Assembly: GCF_043641665.1 (NCBI RefSeq)
Contig: NC_092184.1
Coordinates: forward strand, 22,271,108-22,335,107
Length of the DNA: 64,000 bases
DNA from: Enoplosus armatus
Taxonomy: Eukaryota > Chordata > Actinopteri > Centrarchiformes > Enoplosidae
Direction: 5' to 3'
This document shows, piece after piece, positions 24,801 through 37,000 of the stretch. A program made the position numbers and the translations under genes. Every line of letters starts with the position of its first letter. Position 1 is the stretch's first letter. The notes beneath the pieces are model-generated. The model was not told the DNA's origin. It was given only the letters and a program-made list of their open reading frames with translations, and made no database searches.

Positions 24801-27498
24801 GAGAGGTTTGAGAGCTCAATGGGCAAACACAGTGTCCTGATGTGCTAGTGCACGCTGTTTCTCTGGCAAGTTTTTGCAATACCACAGGATTCGTTAAGTT
24901 TTGGGCAGAAGTTGCTGCTGCTGCTGTTTGTGTGTCTTTTAGCTGCCACAGGTTCTACTTGTCCTCATTTGCCATCTCTTCAGGTAATGTATGGGATGTG
25001 AGTTGGGATAAAATACTATTTACTTTGCTGTTCATTTTAGTGCATTTACCTCCAAAGTGACAGCGTGGTGACAAACGATTTGTCTGAAGTTTAAGCAGAG
25101 CTCGGTGAGATAAGAGATGGCTCAAAGGAGTGTTTCAATTTGGGTTGGTTTATAAGGGCTCATTGGTATTTTCCTCGCGTGTCCTCTTTCAGTCTATCTT
25201 TGCTTAAATCCTGATGTTATCTTACTTTCCCTTTCTTTGTTAAAGTCTTCTTAGTGGAATACTAAAAGATAAGATTAAAGAAACCATTTGACTTTAAAGT
25301 TCAGTATCATTCTGTAGTGTTGGTTTTTAAATAACGAGACATGGGAAAAAAACTGTTTATTCAAACTTAATTTGAATTATGTATGTTGCTTCTTGTGTAT
25401 TTTTTTCAGAGGGCGATTAAGTGTGTCTGCACATGCAGGTCAGATTTAGTATTTCATCTGCGTTTTTCTCGACCTTCTATTGTGAAGCAGTGTGACAGCT
25501 GATACGCTGTGTGTGTAGGCGAGAAGATAACATTTTTCAGTTACATCATTTTTTGTTGTTGAAGTGAATGAACATTTCACTTTATCCTCACGTTTAAGCA
25601 GAAATTGTCAGATTTCCGTCAGGGTTTAAGAACAGACCAGAGGGAGCATACTGTACTTTTTGCCAGTCCTGAATATTCAGATGGAAATGAAGTCCTTGTT
25701 GTGATGAAGAACTTTCATCAGCAAGTAAAAGTGTGGTTTGTATTTAAAAAAAAAAGAAATGTTTGTGTTGAATCGAGGGTCAGCCAGTGTTTCTTTTCCT
25801 CCTCAGTCCAGGTACACGACGGGATCATGGTTGCGTGGTAGTCAGATGTGAATGTCGTGCCGTGTAAAACTGCTGGACACTCGGTCTTAATTAAGATAAT
25901 GACATTTCATGTAAATTGAGTCTTCCTACATTCTGGCATTCATTACTAATTGAGGTAACACTATAAACAATCTAATCCACTTTTAAATGACTCTCTCAGT
26001 TTGACCCATTACTCATGTGAGAGCATTTTGGATGTTGAGTATGTGGGAGTTTCCTGCCGGCTATACTGTGCTGTGAGTGAAATGTTAAAGATATATCTTT
26101 ATCCGTGCAGAGTAGCCTTTCTCTTTGCCAAGTTTAAAACAAATTCAGTTGTTTCACAAAGCAGCTGCTGAATAATTTATACTGAGTATGAAAGGTATAA
26201 AGTTTAAAGCACACTTTATATTGTGCGGTTACATTTAGTTACCTCTCACATGATGTACATAACGAGCAAAAACTACATATTCATGGCTCTTCACATAGAA
26301 TATCACTGGATGCACTGATCTGGTCTCTGATGTACAATTTTGTAGAAGTCCTGAGTTGAAATGATATTTACTATATCAAGTGATTTAGCTTTTAATTAAG
26401 AAATAAAGGAGATGCATGTGCTGCATTCATGTGTGAAATTCTGCCTTCTTAAACACCTGAAATAGTAAGTGCAGTTGAAATAACATCTAAGTCTAGTTGT
26501 ACTCATACTGATTGAATATAGTCAAACATATGCATTTTAGGTAGCCTTGTTTAAACTCATTATTAAAGAGTAGTAAGCTCGTTTTCAAACCGTGAGGTCA
26601 ATTAATTAATATAGATTTTTGTTTACTAATCTGTTGTCTGCTTAGTGCATGTCACACTGCAAAAGAAACCTGTTGAGCAAATCACTTGTATGTTATCCAT
26701 ATTTGACTGATGTTGAATCTTTAATATTTCATGTTGCTTTTGGTAACAATCGAAATACTTTTTTACCAGCTCGTGTCAACATGTCTTCTGTTCTGTTTTC
26801 TATCTTTCGAGGTGTTTCCTGCCTTCAAAAAAGCCGCCAATGCCAGAATATATTCTCTAATTTCTCCCCATTATACGGCTTTGATCAGATAAGCATCAAA
26901 ACAGGTTATGCAACTGAGAGATAGCATGAAATGAGAACCACGAGGAGAAGTAAATCGGCATGTCCCAGCACAGTCCCCTCAATATGTACCATTGAGACTG
27001 TTTTTCATTGTCATAGTTCGGTGGCTTTTGGCATGTAGATGGACAGAAAGACTCATTTTATAGTTTCTATATCACTCAAAAATTTATTTAGAGCTGAATA
27101 ACTTTGCCTGTGACTTATCTGTGGATTTTCCCTCTGTTTGTTGCAGTTTGCCCCATCGCTGAGTGTCTCAGAGGACGAGCAGTTTGTGGAGAAGATCCAA
27201 GATTCTTGTAACTTTCCTGCTGGCCACATCCTGTTCAAACACATCTCTCGTCTTGATACCCTCCTCTGTCTGTCCCAGCTGCCTGCTCTTATTCCTTCTT
27301 GCTCAACAGACTTACACATTTCAGTCCTCTGCCACACACACCTCCCCTTATTCTGGCCCCTTTCTCTTCTTTTAGCTCTTCCCTCCTGTCCCCTGTCTCC
27401 TTTACCTGTCCAAGAAGGACAATCCTGTTTTTTTGCCACATTTGTCCTACACCGTCACTGCACCATTCCCCCGCTCTCCTAACCCCTCTGTTCCCCTA

Positions 27499-27567
27499 AT
27501 GGGCACCATATCAGACAGCAGTGCCACAATCCCTTCATCGTCGCTGAGATCGTCTCTCCACCCCTAA
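27499..27567 (+). CDS. uORF in slc6a4 leader (22 codons)
   Basis: An ATG at 27499 opens MGTISDSSATIPSS and continues to SLHP, with a TAA stop at 27565-27567. This is 33 nt before the SERT start codon and in the same frame. The in-frame TAA shows that the SERT frame cannot extend further 5' and supports 27601 as the first usable start. The uORF could damp SERT translation. Its peptide resembles nothing I know. Confidence 0.45.
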   Translation: MGTISDSSATIPSSSLRSSLHP

Positions 27568-27600
27568 CCGCCTCGCCAACACCAACATCAACACGACCCA

Positions 27601-28072
27601 ATGGAGACAAAAGATATGATGATGACGAGCATGTTGACAATGGACAAAGGGGAGAATGAGGGAGAGGGGGAAAAAGGGAGAGAGGAGGTGGGGGGAGAAG
27701 AGGAGGGGACGCAGCAGGAAAATGGTAGACTGATGCTGGCTGATGGTCTCGCAGAGAAAGGACCCAAGAGCCTGACCTCCGGCTCTGGACAGCAGGTGTC
27801 CAATGGCTTCACCACATCCACCCCTCAAAGCCCCCGGGAGGGACCAGGGACAGCGGCTTGCGCCGGAGGTACAGCCTCTGGGACTGGAGGAGGCACCGGG
27901 TCCTCAGTGCCGCTGGGAGGCCTCAGGACTCTGGTGGTCCAACAAACCAGCTTGGAGAGGCCCAGGGAAACCTGGAGCAAGAAGATGGACTTCTTGCTCT
28001 CTGTGATCGGCTACGCTGTGGACCTGGGAAATGTCTGGCGCTTCCCTTACATCTGCTACCAAAATGGAGGAG
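27601..28072 (+). CDS. slc6a4: slc6a4 coding exon 1: N-terminal tail and TM1
   Basis: It encodes residues 1-157 plus one base. Residues 1-125 form a cytosolic tail: Glu/Gly-rich at 16-40, Gly/Thr/Ser-rich at 81-103. Then [20 protein letters not shown] starts TM1. The start is chosen as the first ATG after an in-frame stop at 27565. Its context (CCCA before ATG, G after) lacks a purine at -3, so leaky scanning to Met codons at residues 6-8, 11 or 14 is possible. The donor is gtgagg. Confidence 0.93.
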
Positions 28073-31000
28073 GTGAGGAGGGGAGAGATGTTTGAGATGG
28101 GTGGAGGAGGTAAGGAGTGGGGTGGAGTTGGAGATCAGCGTATAGGAAATCCCGTGCTAGAGTAAACAGGATTTCAGGGATTAGAAGAAGAAAAAGCTCT
28201 TTCTTGAATTGTCCTGCAGCGTATATTGGGAGTGTACAATAGTCAGAGTAATAATTCACAATATATGTAGCAGCTGAAGTGTGTCAGTTTACTGCCCTGT
28301 AATCTCTTCCATCACAAAAGATGGAGGTAGATGGAGATCTTCACTCCTGCAAAGCAAACAGCTAAATGAAAAAGGGCGTAGGCCTATAAGGACTGCTGCC
28401 GTTAACATACTTGTTTATGAGTAGCTCTTGATGGAGCTCACTTCTTGCACAATCTTAAGTACAAAAAGGTAAGTTTGTGTTTTTACAAAGTCTGTGTGGC
28501 CTGCCCGTGCTCTGTCACTACAAAGTCCTCACCTAGTGGCAAGCAGGGCCTCCCTTTCCGCTTTTATTGAATTTGCAATAATAAAATCTTTGCAATTTCC
28601 TGTGTTCTGTGTGTGTGTTTCACGGAGCGAGGTAGAGATGAAGACTGGGAGACACTTGATAGAGGCAACAGTATTAATTGTGGTTTTTATGAGAACGCCT
28701 TCAGTCTCTTCTTTCTCCTTGCTTAATAACCTGTCTCCCAGGCAGCTGCTCAATCAACCCTTATCTTTGCTTTCATGTCACAAAGACATGAGACACACAC
28801 CGACTCACCCGCATACACAAATGCACACATGCACATGAAAATAAGTTGATAATCAGATAGAAAGAAAGGAAGAAAGGAAGAAAGAGAGATGTGTTATCAA
28901 ACTCTGCACGTTAGGTTGGAGAGGCCAAAGATCTGGCTGCCGTCCTGCTGCTTCCCTGTTCCTCAGTGTTTGGTCTTCTACTTCTCCTTTCATCACTTTT
29001 ATATTTTCCCTGCTTGATAATGAAGCCAACATCGCAGCAGTCCTACTTTGTCATTGTGGAATTTAAACTAAATTACCCTCTTACTGTGTGTTTCCACATA
29101 TTGAATGCAGGGTGATATTGAACTGGGAAAGCATGCACTGTTGTTTTTGAATGGACTGGGGTTGTATAAATGATAAGGTACTTACAATATGTGATGATTT
29201 TTACAGAGTGCTGTTTAATGTTCTTGGTTCACTGGGAGTTATTGAGAGGACTACTGAGATTTCAGATGGAGTGTGTACCAGTAGCTTTTCTCATGAGTGT
29301 AATTTACTTTTTACTGTTCCATAACTCTTTCTATTTTCGAATAATTCCCTTCTCACTTTCCCCACTGTTTTCATCCTCCCCACATCGATCACCCCATTTT
29401 TTCTTCTCCCTCTCTCCTTACTTGTTTCTCATCTCCACCTTCCCCCCTCTCTCATCCCCAAATTTCCATCCGCCCTCGTGTCTCTGCCCAGGTGCCTTTT
29501 TGCTGCCTTACCTGTTGATGGCGGTGTTCGGAGGTGTCCCTCTCTTCTACATGGAGCTGGCTCTGGGCCAGTTCCACCGTAGCGGCTGCATCTCCATCTG
29601 GAAACACATCTGCCCCATCTTCAAAGGTAACGGGATGAGTGGAGAGAAAACGGAACAGATGGAGAAATGAGTTGATAGCGATTTCTTAGAGGAGAAGATA
29701 AAAGAACAGGAAAATTGGCGAAGAAGGACAGTGTCAGAGCCTGAGAGACAGCTCATTTAACCCCCTTGTCCCCCTTGGTACAGTTCCCTTGAAGAGCATC
29801 CCTGGCTTCTTGTACATCTAGTGAGATGTACTGACTCTCTGTTATGGAAATTGTCACATTTCCATGCCAAATGCCAGATGCTCAGAAATGTGATAGTATG
29901 TAAATTGTTGTTGTTCGGAAATGTCACCCACTCACCCAATAGCAACTTGAATTAGCTTGAAAACACCACTGATGTCTCTTGAGGATCTGGAGAGTTTTAA
30001 TCAAATGTAGATGGGAAGTTTATAATCAAGACAGTCCAAGTTGAAATTTAGTTCAAGTGAAGATTTTTCTTGCTAATTTCTTGCTAATCATTTCTTTGCC
30101 TCTCACGCAGGGATCGGCTTTGCCATCTGCATCATAGCCCTCTACATCGCCTTCTACTACAACACCATCATGGCCTGGGCCTTGTACTACCTACTGTCAT
30201 CATTTCGGCCCACCCTGCCCTGGACAACCTGCACCAACAGCTGGAACACCGCCAACTGTAACCGCTACATGTCCACCGACCACAACGTGTCGTGGTCCAA
30301 CTCCTCCACCTCCCCGGCCGAGGAGTTCTATACGTAAGTGCATGTAAGTCGGATGTAGAGGCGTAGGGGAGAGCTGTGCAGGAGGGAGGCGTCAAGTGAA
30401 GGAGGGAGGATGACTTCCAGAGAGCGATTTACAGGGTCGGTTCTGGTGTTTAACTGACAGATTTACCACCATTCCTCTCTCCAAAATCCACTTGCACCAC
30501 CGCTTGTGAAGACGCAGCAGAAAGATGCTATTAGACTTTCATTATAAGAATCTCTAATCTCATCTGAGATGGGTAGAGTAACTTACTATGTGAAGAAGAA
30601 TATATGACATATCCTCACAGATAATATTGTGTGTTGTGTGACAGTCAATGTGCAGATAATCAGGGGTCAGTTAAGTCACTTGTGATTCCATTTTAGCTTC
30701 TATTGACAAGCAAACAGTTTGTGCTTAAATAGATATTACAACAAACTAGAAAGCTCTCAGCTCACTCTGAATTAGCGTGCCAGCATATGAACTACCACTT
30801 TACTGTAGCTAAAGGAGCAGGAGGAGGATGAGAGAGGCTAGAGATCAGGAGGGAGAGAGAGAGTGAGCTGATGTTTTCTTTGATTATTGGAAGATAAAAA
30901 GATGGATGAGAAGGTAGTGAGAAAAATTTGAAGCAGCAGTTACAAATATGCTCTTGTATTAAAAAAAACATCACTGACATGAACTTTTAAGTGATTATTT

Positions 31001-34000
31001 ATATTATTCTAATTGTTAACCAATGTTTTGGATTTCACAGTAATTAATTCAAGTAACTCAACTCAGTCAGGTTTCTTTTTGTTTTGTGTTTTTACTGTAA
31101 TGTAAAACCCGAACTGAAACACTGTCTCTCTTATTCTTGACTGCTTTGGGACTCTACAGTCTACTGGCTCGGTCTTATCAGCTGCTCACTAGACCGTGTC
31201 CGTGTCTGTCCACCGAGACAGATTCAGGCTTTATCCAGAGTTGACTTTTCCTAATACAGGTTTAAAAGTAACAAATTCCCCAACTGAGTCTGGTGCCAGA
31301 ATTTCCTGTTTTCGACATAAATCACGTCTCTGTTTTATCGTCCAAGCTCTGTGTGCTTAACCTGTGACCAGATGTTAACCTCCCTGTTCATTTCAGCTCC
31401 TTCTTTTCTTGCCCTGTAGTGCGTTTCTTCTGTTTTTTATGTTGGCATGTGTAAACTTTGTTTATTGACATGAATTTGCTATGAAGTCAGTCATGGCCCT
31501 CTTGTATGGTTCTTATCTAGTCTCTCCATCGTTTCCCTTAGGTGAACTTTCAGTACTGCTCATTTAATCTGTATGTATCATGTATGTGTTTATTTTTCAA
31601 GGGATTCGCATTCTCATATTGGACGACAAAGTTTATACTTCTGTATATTTCCCTTCTGTCCTGTTTATTTCCCTTTCTCATCCACCCCCTTTATTTTTCT
31701 CCTCTTCTTACTCCGTGATGTTTTTTATTTCTTGCTGTTCCTCTCTGTATCGCACCTCCTTACTTCCATGCTCTGTCCTTTTCCTCTTTTCCCTTCCTAT
31801 CCACCCTATCTTTGAATTCTCACTTTCTCTTATCTTCTCTGTCACTTCTTATTATTCCCCACATTCTTCTCATTCCTTTTACGTTCCCTTGCCTCTTCTC
31901 TTCTTCCTTCACCTACTCTCTTCCACGACTCCCCCTCTCTCTCTCCCTTTATGCAATTTCACTTTTTTCATCACTGTCTGTTCCTTGTCTGCCCTCTTTG
32001 CGTCCCCTTCAATTTCACCTCTCAACCCCAACATCTTCACATCGTTTCCTCCCTCCAGTCGGCAGGTGTTGCAGGTCCACCTCTCCCCAGGTCTGCACCA
32101 GCTGGGCTCTGTCAGCTGGCAGCTGGCCCTGTGCCTGCTCTTCATCTTCACCATCGTCTACTTCAGCATCTGGAAAGGAGTCAAGACGTCTGGAAAGGTA
32201 ACTGAAGGGGCGCCTGCATGGCTGATGGGGGTGTCAGTTAGAGTGGATGGATGGATGGATTGATGGAGCCAGAGAGGCAGAGAAAAGGACGGTTGTTCAT
32301 TTCTCATTCATCATCAGGGGTAGTAAAGTTGGTTAGAAGGACTCAAAGTAAAAAGGTTTGTGGCTCAAACCTCAACATCCAAACCCTAAAAGACCAGACA
32401 GGTTTCTAGTTTTCCAAGGTGGACATCAATCTACACAGTATAGTACAATAGCTGGTGTTGGCGAAACATCCTTAACTTAAGGATTTAGTTGTTTTATCCC
32501 ATAGTGTTTTGCAGTTTAAAGGGGAACTCCACTGATTTTACGCATCTGTTTACAGGTCTGCATATGTGGAAAAGGTTGTATAAAGTGTTTTATGGCTCCA
32601 GAGGGAGCTGTGTGAAATCTGAGGAACTGCCCCAAGTGATGTAACTTGAGTCAGCGTCAGCTGGAGACAAGTGTGTGGAGTTAGAAAGAAGTGAGCTTAC
32701 CAGACCTCTGGAGCCCGCTCCTCAGCTCTGCTCCAGGCTAGCGGCTCCAGGCTACATTAGCCGCTACTACCATCATTTTGACGTGGAAGAAGAATAATGA
32801 TAAATCTGGTTCTGCATTGTTTTTTGTTTTTTTTACTGTCCACTGTAAGTCCGACAGTATATCAGCTGCTATGACTGATTAGACGTAAGAGTTCATCAAC
32901 AGAAAAGTAACTTGTTTCGTCTTTCCTCTTTTCTGCATTAGGTAGTTTGGGTGACTGCTACCTTTCCCTACCTGGTCCTCCTGGTGTTGCTCATCCGTGG
33001 GGCCACTCTGCCCGGGGCCTGGAGGGGCGTGGTCTTCTATCTCAAACCTGATTGGGAGAAACTTCTTAGCACTACAGTAAGTCATTTGGTGCATTCTTGA
33101 AAGGCCTTCTGTGATCTCTCTGTTAGAAATGTTCATGCTGCCGCCATCCTTAAACAAACTTCTTGTCTTAACATACATCGTTCGCCATCATCGACCTCCC
33201 TCCGTCTCTAAGGTGTGGATTGATGCAGCGGCTCAGATCTTCTTCTCACTGGGTCCGGGGTTCGGCGTGCTGCTTGCCTTTGCCAGCTACAACCCTTTTC
33301 ACAACAACTGCTACAAGTGAGAATTATTCTTAATCACACATTTCAGTATATATGTCATGCTACAATGAAACCCACCTGCTTAATGAGCCAAATGCTACTT
33401 CAGGGGCTTTTCCACCTTCCCAAATTACACTTCTCCCTAACTCTGTCGTCTTCCTGCCACCCAAACCTCTCCTTTCTCCTTCTCAGAGATGCTTTGGTCA
33501 CCAGCTCTGTGAACTGTCTGACTAGCTTTCTGTCCGGCTTTGTCATCTTTACCGTGCTGGGCTACATGGCTGAGATGAGGCAGCAGGACGTGGATGCTGT
33601 GGCCAAGGATGCTGGTAGGACAACACACCAACACAATCCCAAAAACATCGCTCTTTACTCTTTAGTCTCATCGGGACATCATGTGAGCACAGAGCGTTCA
33701 TGTCATGTCACGTTGTATGAAGCGTCAGCTGCACACATTTGTAGTTCTGGGCTCAAATGCTGTTCGAGGTCTACAAAAATACAGTTGTGATGATGAATAC
33801 AACATCTGCCTCTCTTTTTTCCTCTCCAGGTCCCAGTCTGCTGTTCATCATTTATGCAGAAGCCATAGCAAATATGCCTGCTGCTACTTTCTTTTCCATC
33901 ATCTTCTTCCTCATGATCATTATGTTGGGTCTGGACAGCACGGTTAGTTTGTCAATCAGTCTTTGTATCCTCACATGTCCCTCTCTCCTTGTGGTAATCC

Positions 34001-37000
34001 ACCTGATTGTGTTGTTGCCCAGTGCCCAGCTCTTGCATGCTCTCTCAAACCTGGAAACAGAGGTTTCATATTTGCCTTGTTGTACGGGCAAACAACTTCT
34101 TCTGTTTGACTTGTATTTGCCTGTCGTACTCGTTGCTCCATAAAGGTGTCGGGTCTTATTTGTCTTCACTGTTCCATTTTGGATAACAGTCAACGAAAAC
34201 AATGCGACAGGACTTTCATATTACTGTTGTGTGGTGATCTTGTCTCCATAAGCTCGTGTTTATCTGCTGTGAGGCAGCCAGCTGGAGAGACCCGTAAAGC
34301 TCTTATCACGTACTGATAATCAGTGTAGAATCAGCATCAGGGTTGCTGTGCTCCTCCATTTTATGACTGAGGATATTACTGCAAAAGTGTCAGTGTACTT
34401 GGATTCATGTTGGACCCTGTTAACATTTTGTCTCTTCATTTTTTTTGGCATTGTGCAAAGGTTGAGATACACAAGGCATCTTTGGATGTTTTTCATCTGT
34501 GTACTGTGGATTGTCAGACGAGTTTCAGACTACTGCTGGATTGATTTGATCAAACAGCTGATTAGCAACATCTTGATAACATTTAGAATCTTAAAGCTCT
34601 CAGCCGAAGGTATATGTACAGTATAATGTTTCCTAGATAAGTGGCTATGGTTTCATTTTCTGCCTCTTTTTTTAAAAAAAATTCTCCACTTCTTATTTCT
34701 TTCCCTCTCACCTCCCCGGTGTCTCTCCAGTTTGCCGGGTTGGAGGGGGTGATCACGGCTATGCTAGACGAGTTCCCTCATATCCTGGTTAAGAGACGAG
34801 AGTGGTTTGTCTTCGGCCTGGTGTGTGTCTGCTACCTCGGGGCTCTCTCCACACTCACATATGTAAGTTAAATAACAACGTCACATAGCGGTTACCATCA
34901 GAATCGATCATAAAAACAATCAATTTAGATTTTAGAATAACCCAAATCAATAATTTATCCCACCTGACTGCACACAATTCAATAGCTGATGATCGTGATA
35001 ATCTGCCACTAATAAGAAACATGAATTCAAGACTTTGTTTAATTCCCATCATTTCTCACATCCTCTCTTTCCATTCAAATATATTATAGACAAGCTCATG
35101 CTGTTCAAAAGTATCTTAAGTGTGACTGTTGTGTTTTAGGTAATGTGATGGACTGTAGTTAACAATTAGCTGAAATCAGATTAGAGCAGTCTCTGAGCAG
35201 TAATCAGTTTATCTCCAACCCTCATTACAGTAAGGTGGTGAACAACATGCATCTTTGGGCGATTTAACACTCACAAGAAATTTCCCTAATCCTTGACTTA
35301 GACTTTGTAGATGAAGCCTCTTGCATAGGAGTAATTTGTAAATGGCTTTACAGAAAATCCTCCTCTCTCTCTCCCTCGTCTTGTCTCGTGTGTCAGGGAG
35401 GAGCGTTTGTGGTGAAGCTGTTTGAGGAGTACGCTACAGGCCCTGCCGTCATCACCGTGGTCCTGCTCGAAGTCATCGCCGTCTCCTGGTTCTACGGTAA
35501 GTTTGAGTATTGGTGGCGGTGATGGTTTTGCAGCCTTATTGTGAACGTGGAGAGTGTGACCCGATGCTGTATTGTAACGTGTTGTTTTTGAGCGCAGATT
35601 GTAAACCGCGCTGCTGACTTATGATGATACTGTGATCTCCTCAGCTCTCAGAAAACAGATATTTGATATTTGGGACTTTGTGTGTTCCAGGTACCAACCG
35701 TTTCTGTAATGACATCCAGGCTATGCTTGGTTTCTACCCGGGTTGTTTCTGGAGGGTCTGCTGGGTGGCCATCTGCCCCTGCTTTCTGCTGGTGAGGCTC
35801 AAATACAGTATTCACACACACACACACACACACAAGCTTAGATGGGCACTAAGTTGTGTCAAATGCTGGAAGAGTAAATGAAGATGCAGTAGTTAGAACA
35901 GCTGTCATTGACTTATTAGCTTTCATTAGAATAGTTTTGTCCTGTATTTATATGGATGTTTGATTCTTGTCATAACCCAGCTCTGCTTTTGTTCCTGTGT
36001 CCAGTTCATCATCATCAGTTTCCTGGCCTTCCCTCCAGAGGTCAGGCTGTTCCACTACCACTACCCACCATGGACCACTGTCCTGGGCTACTGCATCGGG
36101 GTGTCCTCATTCATCTGTGTGCCTGCTTACATGGTCTATCACTTGCTTAATGCCAAGGGTACATTCAAACAGGTACAGCATTTCCTTTCCTGTACTTCAC
36201 TTCACGCTCTGTCCTTCTCCTTCTTACCTGCATCCTCTCCTGACCTTTGTTCTCTCACTGACGCTCCTCCAACGACAGGGATTGCCTCTGTTCCTTTCCT
36301 GTCTGTGCGCTGTCAGGGTCTACCCTCTCCAGTGAGCACACGACTGGAGACCAGATCAGATCAAAGGAGCGCAGAGGAGACGCAGGCCAGAGATTAAGCC
36401 ATGACAACTTCCAGGCCCCATAGATCTTACACACACACAAGTATATGCGTAGAGCATTACCTGGTGACACACACACACATCATCCACTTTCTGCGATGCA
36501 CGTGTAGGCTGTCACGTTGCCAGATTTGAGGATGAAGAGACCAGGCTTGTGTCAACATCAGATCGCCCTGCAAAACAAACTGAATCTCGGATGTCTGTTT
36601 GTTACATTAAAGTGTTCTGAGCTAAGCGTCTTTAATTCTTGCTCCTGTGGGGCCCTACCTAACATTTTCTGGTGTCTTTTGAGCAACTTGTCCCTTACAT
36701 AATTAATGCAAATACAACATGTCATCATTATCATCGTCATCATTATTATTATTATCTTGTAATACCCTTTGGTAGAGTTGACAGAAGGTAGGAGGACATC
36801 AAAGAGGCTGGTAGACAGAGCTTCTTTGGCCGTGGTCCAGTATTGACACTGCTGCCAGGGTTACACAATGACACTGACACACACTGTCAACACACGGGAG
36901 TCGTGTTTTTTTGTGCGCATGTGAATGTGAAAGAAGACAGTGTCAGTGTAACTGGCCGGGACAGATGAGGCAGAGCGAGGTCAAAACGCCCGAGTGTCTC

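Larger units (their letters stand above)
14371..27146. other. blmh-slc6a4 intergenic region and slc6a4 upstream region
   Basis: No protein-coding exon was supported on either strand across this 12.8 kb. It holds TIR-bounded repeats at 16418-16695 and 17341-17780, several microsatellites (GT at 18187-18225 and 24382-24431, CA at 18500-18528, GA at 24755-24797, ATT at 19504-19542) and short homopolymers (C near 23300, T near 23770). The slc6a4 promoter and non-coding first exon(s) must lie here or in an exon continuous with 27147. One candidate is listed separately. Confidence 0.7.

Noticed and set aside
27138..27482. Open frame across the 27147 acceptor as an N-terminal SERT exon
   Set aside because: It stops at 27482, is in a different frame from the SERT start, and resembles no SLC6 sequence. 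It was kept only as a possible uORF if the 19042 donor is used.
27535..27828. Minus-strand frames opposite the SERT N-terminus
   Set aside because: Complement of the Glu/Gly-rich coding sequence. No independent signal.
29170..29670. 166-residue + strand frame
   Set aside because: Slc6a4 coding exon 2 extended 5' into intron sequence. The acceptor at 29491 and homology set the true start.
31580..32263. 227-residue + strand frame
   Set aside because: Its last 46 codons are real slc6a4 coding exon 4. The rest is the pyrimidine-rich intron read in the same frame.
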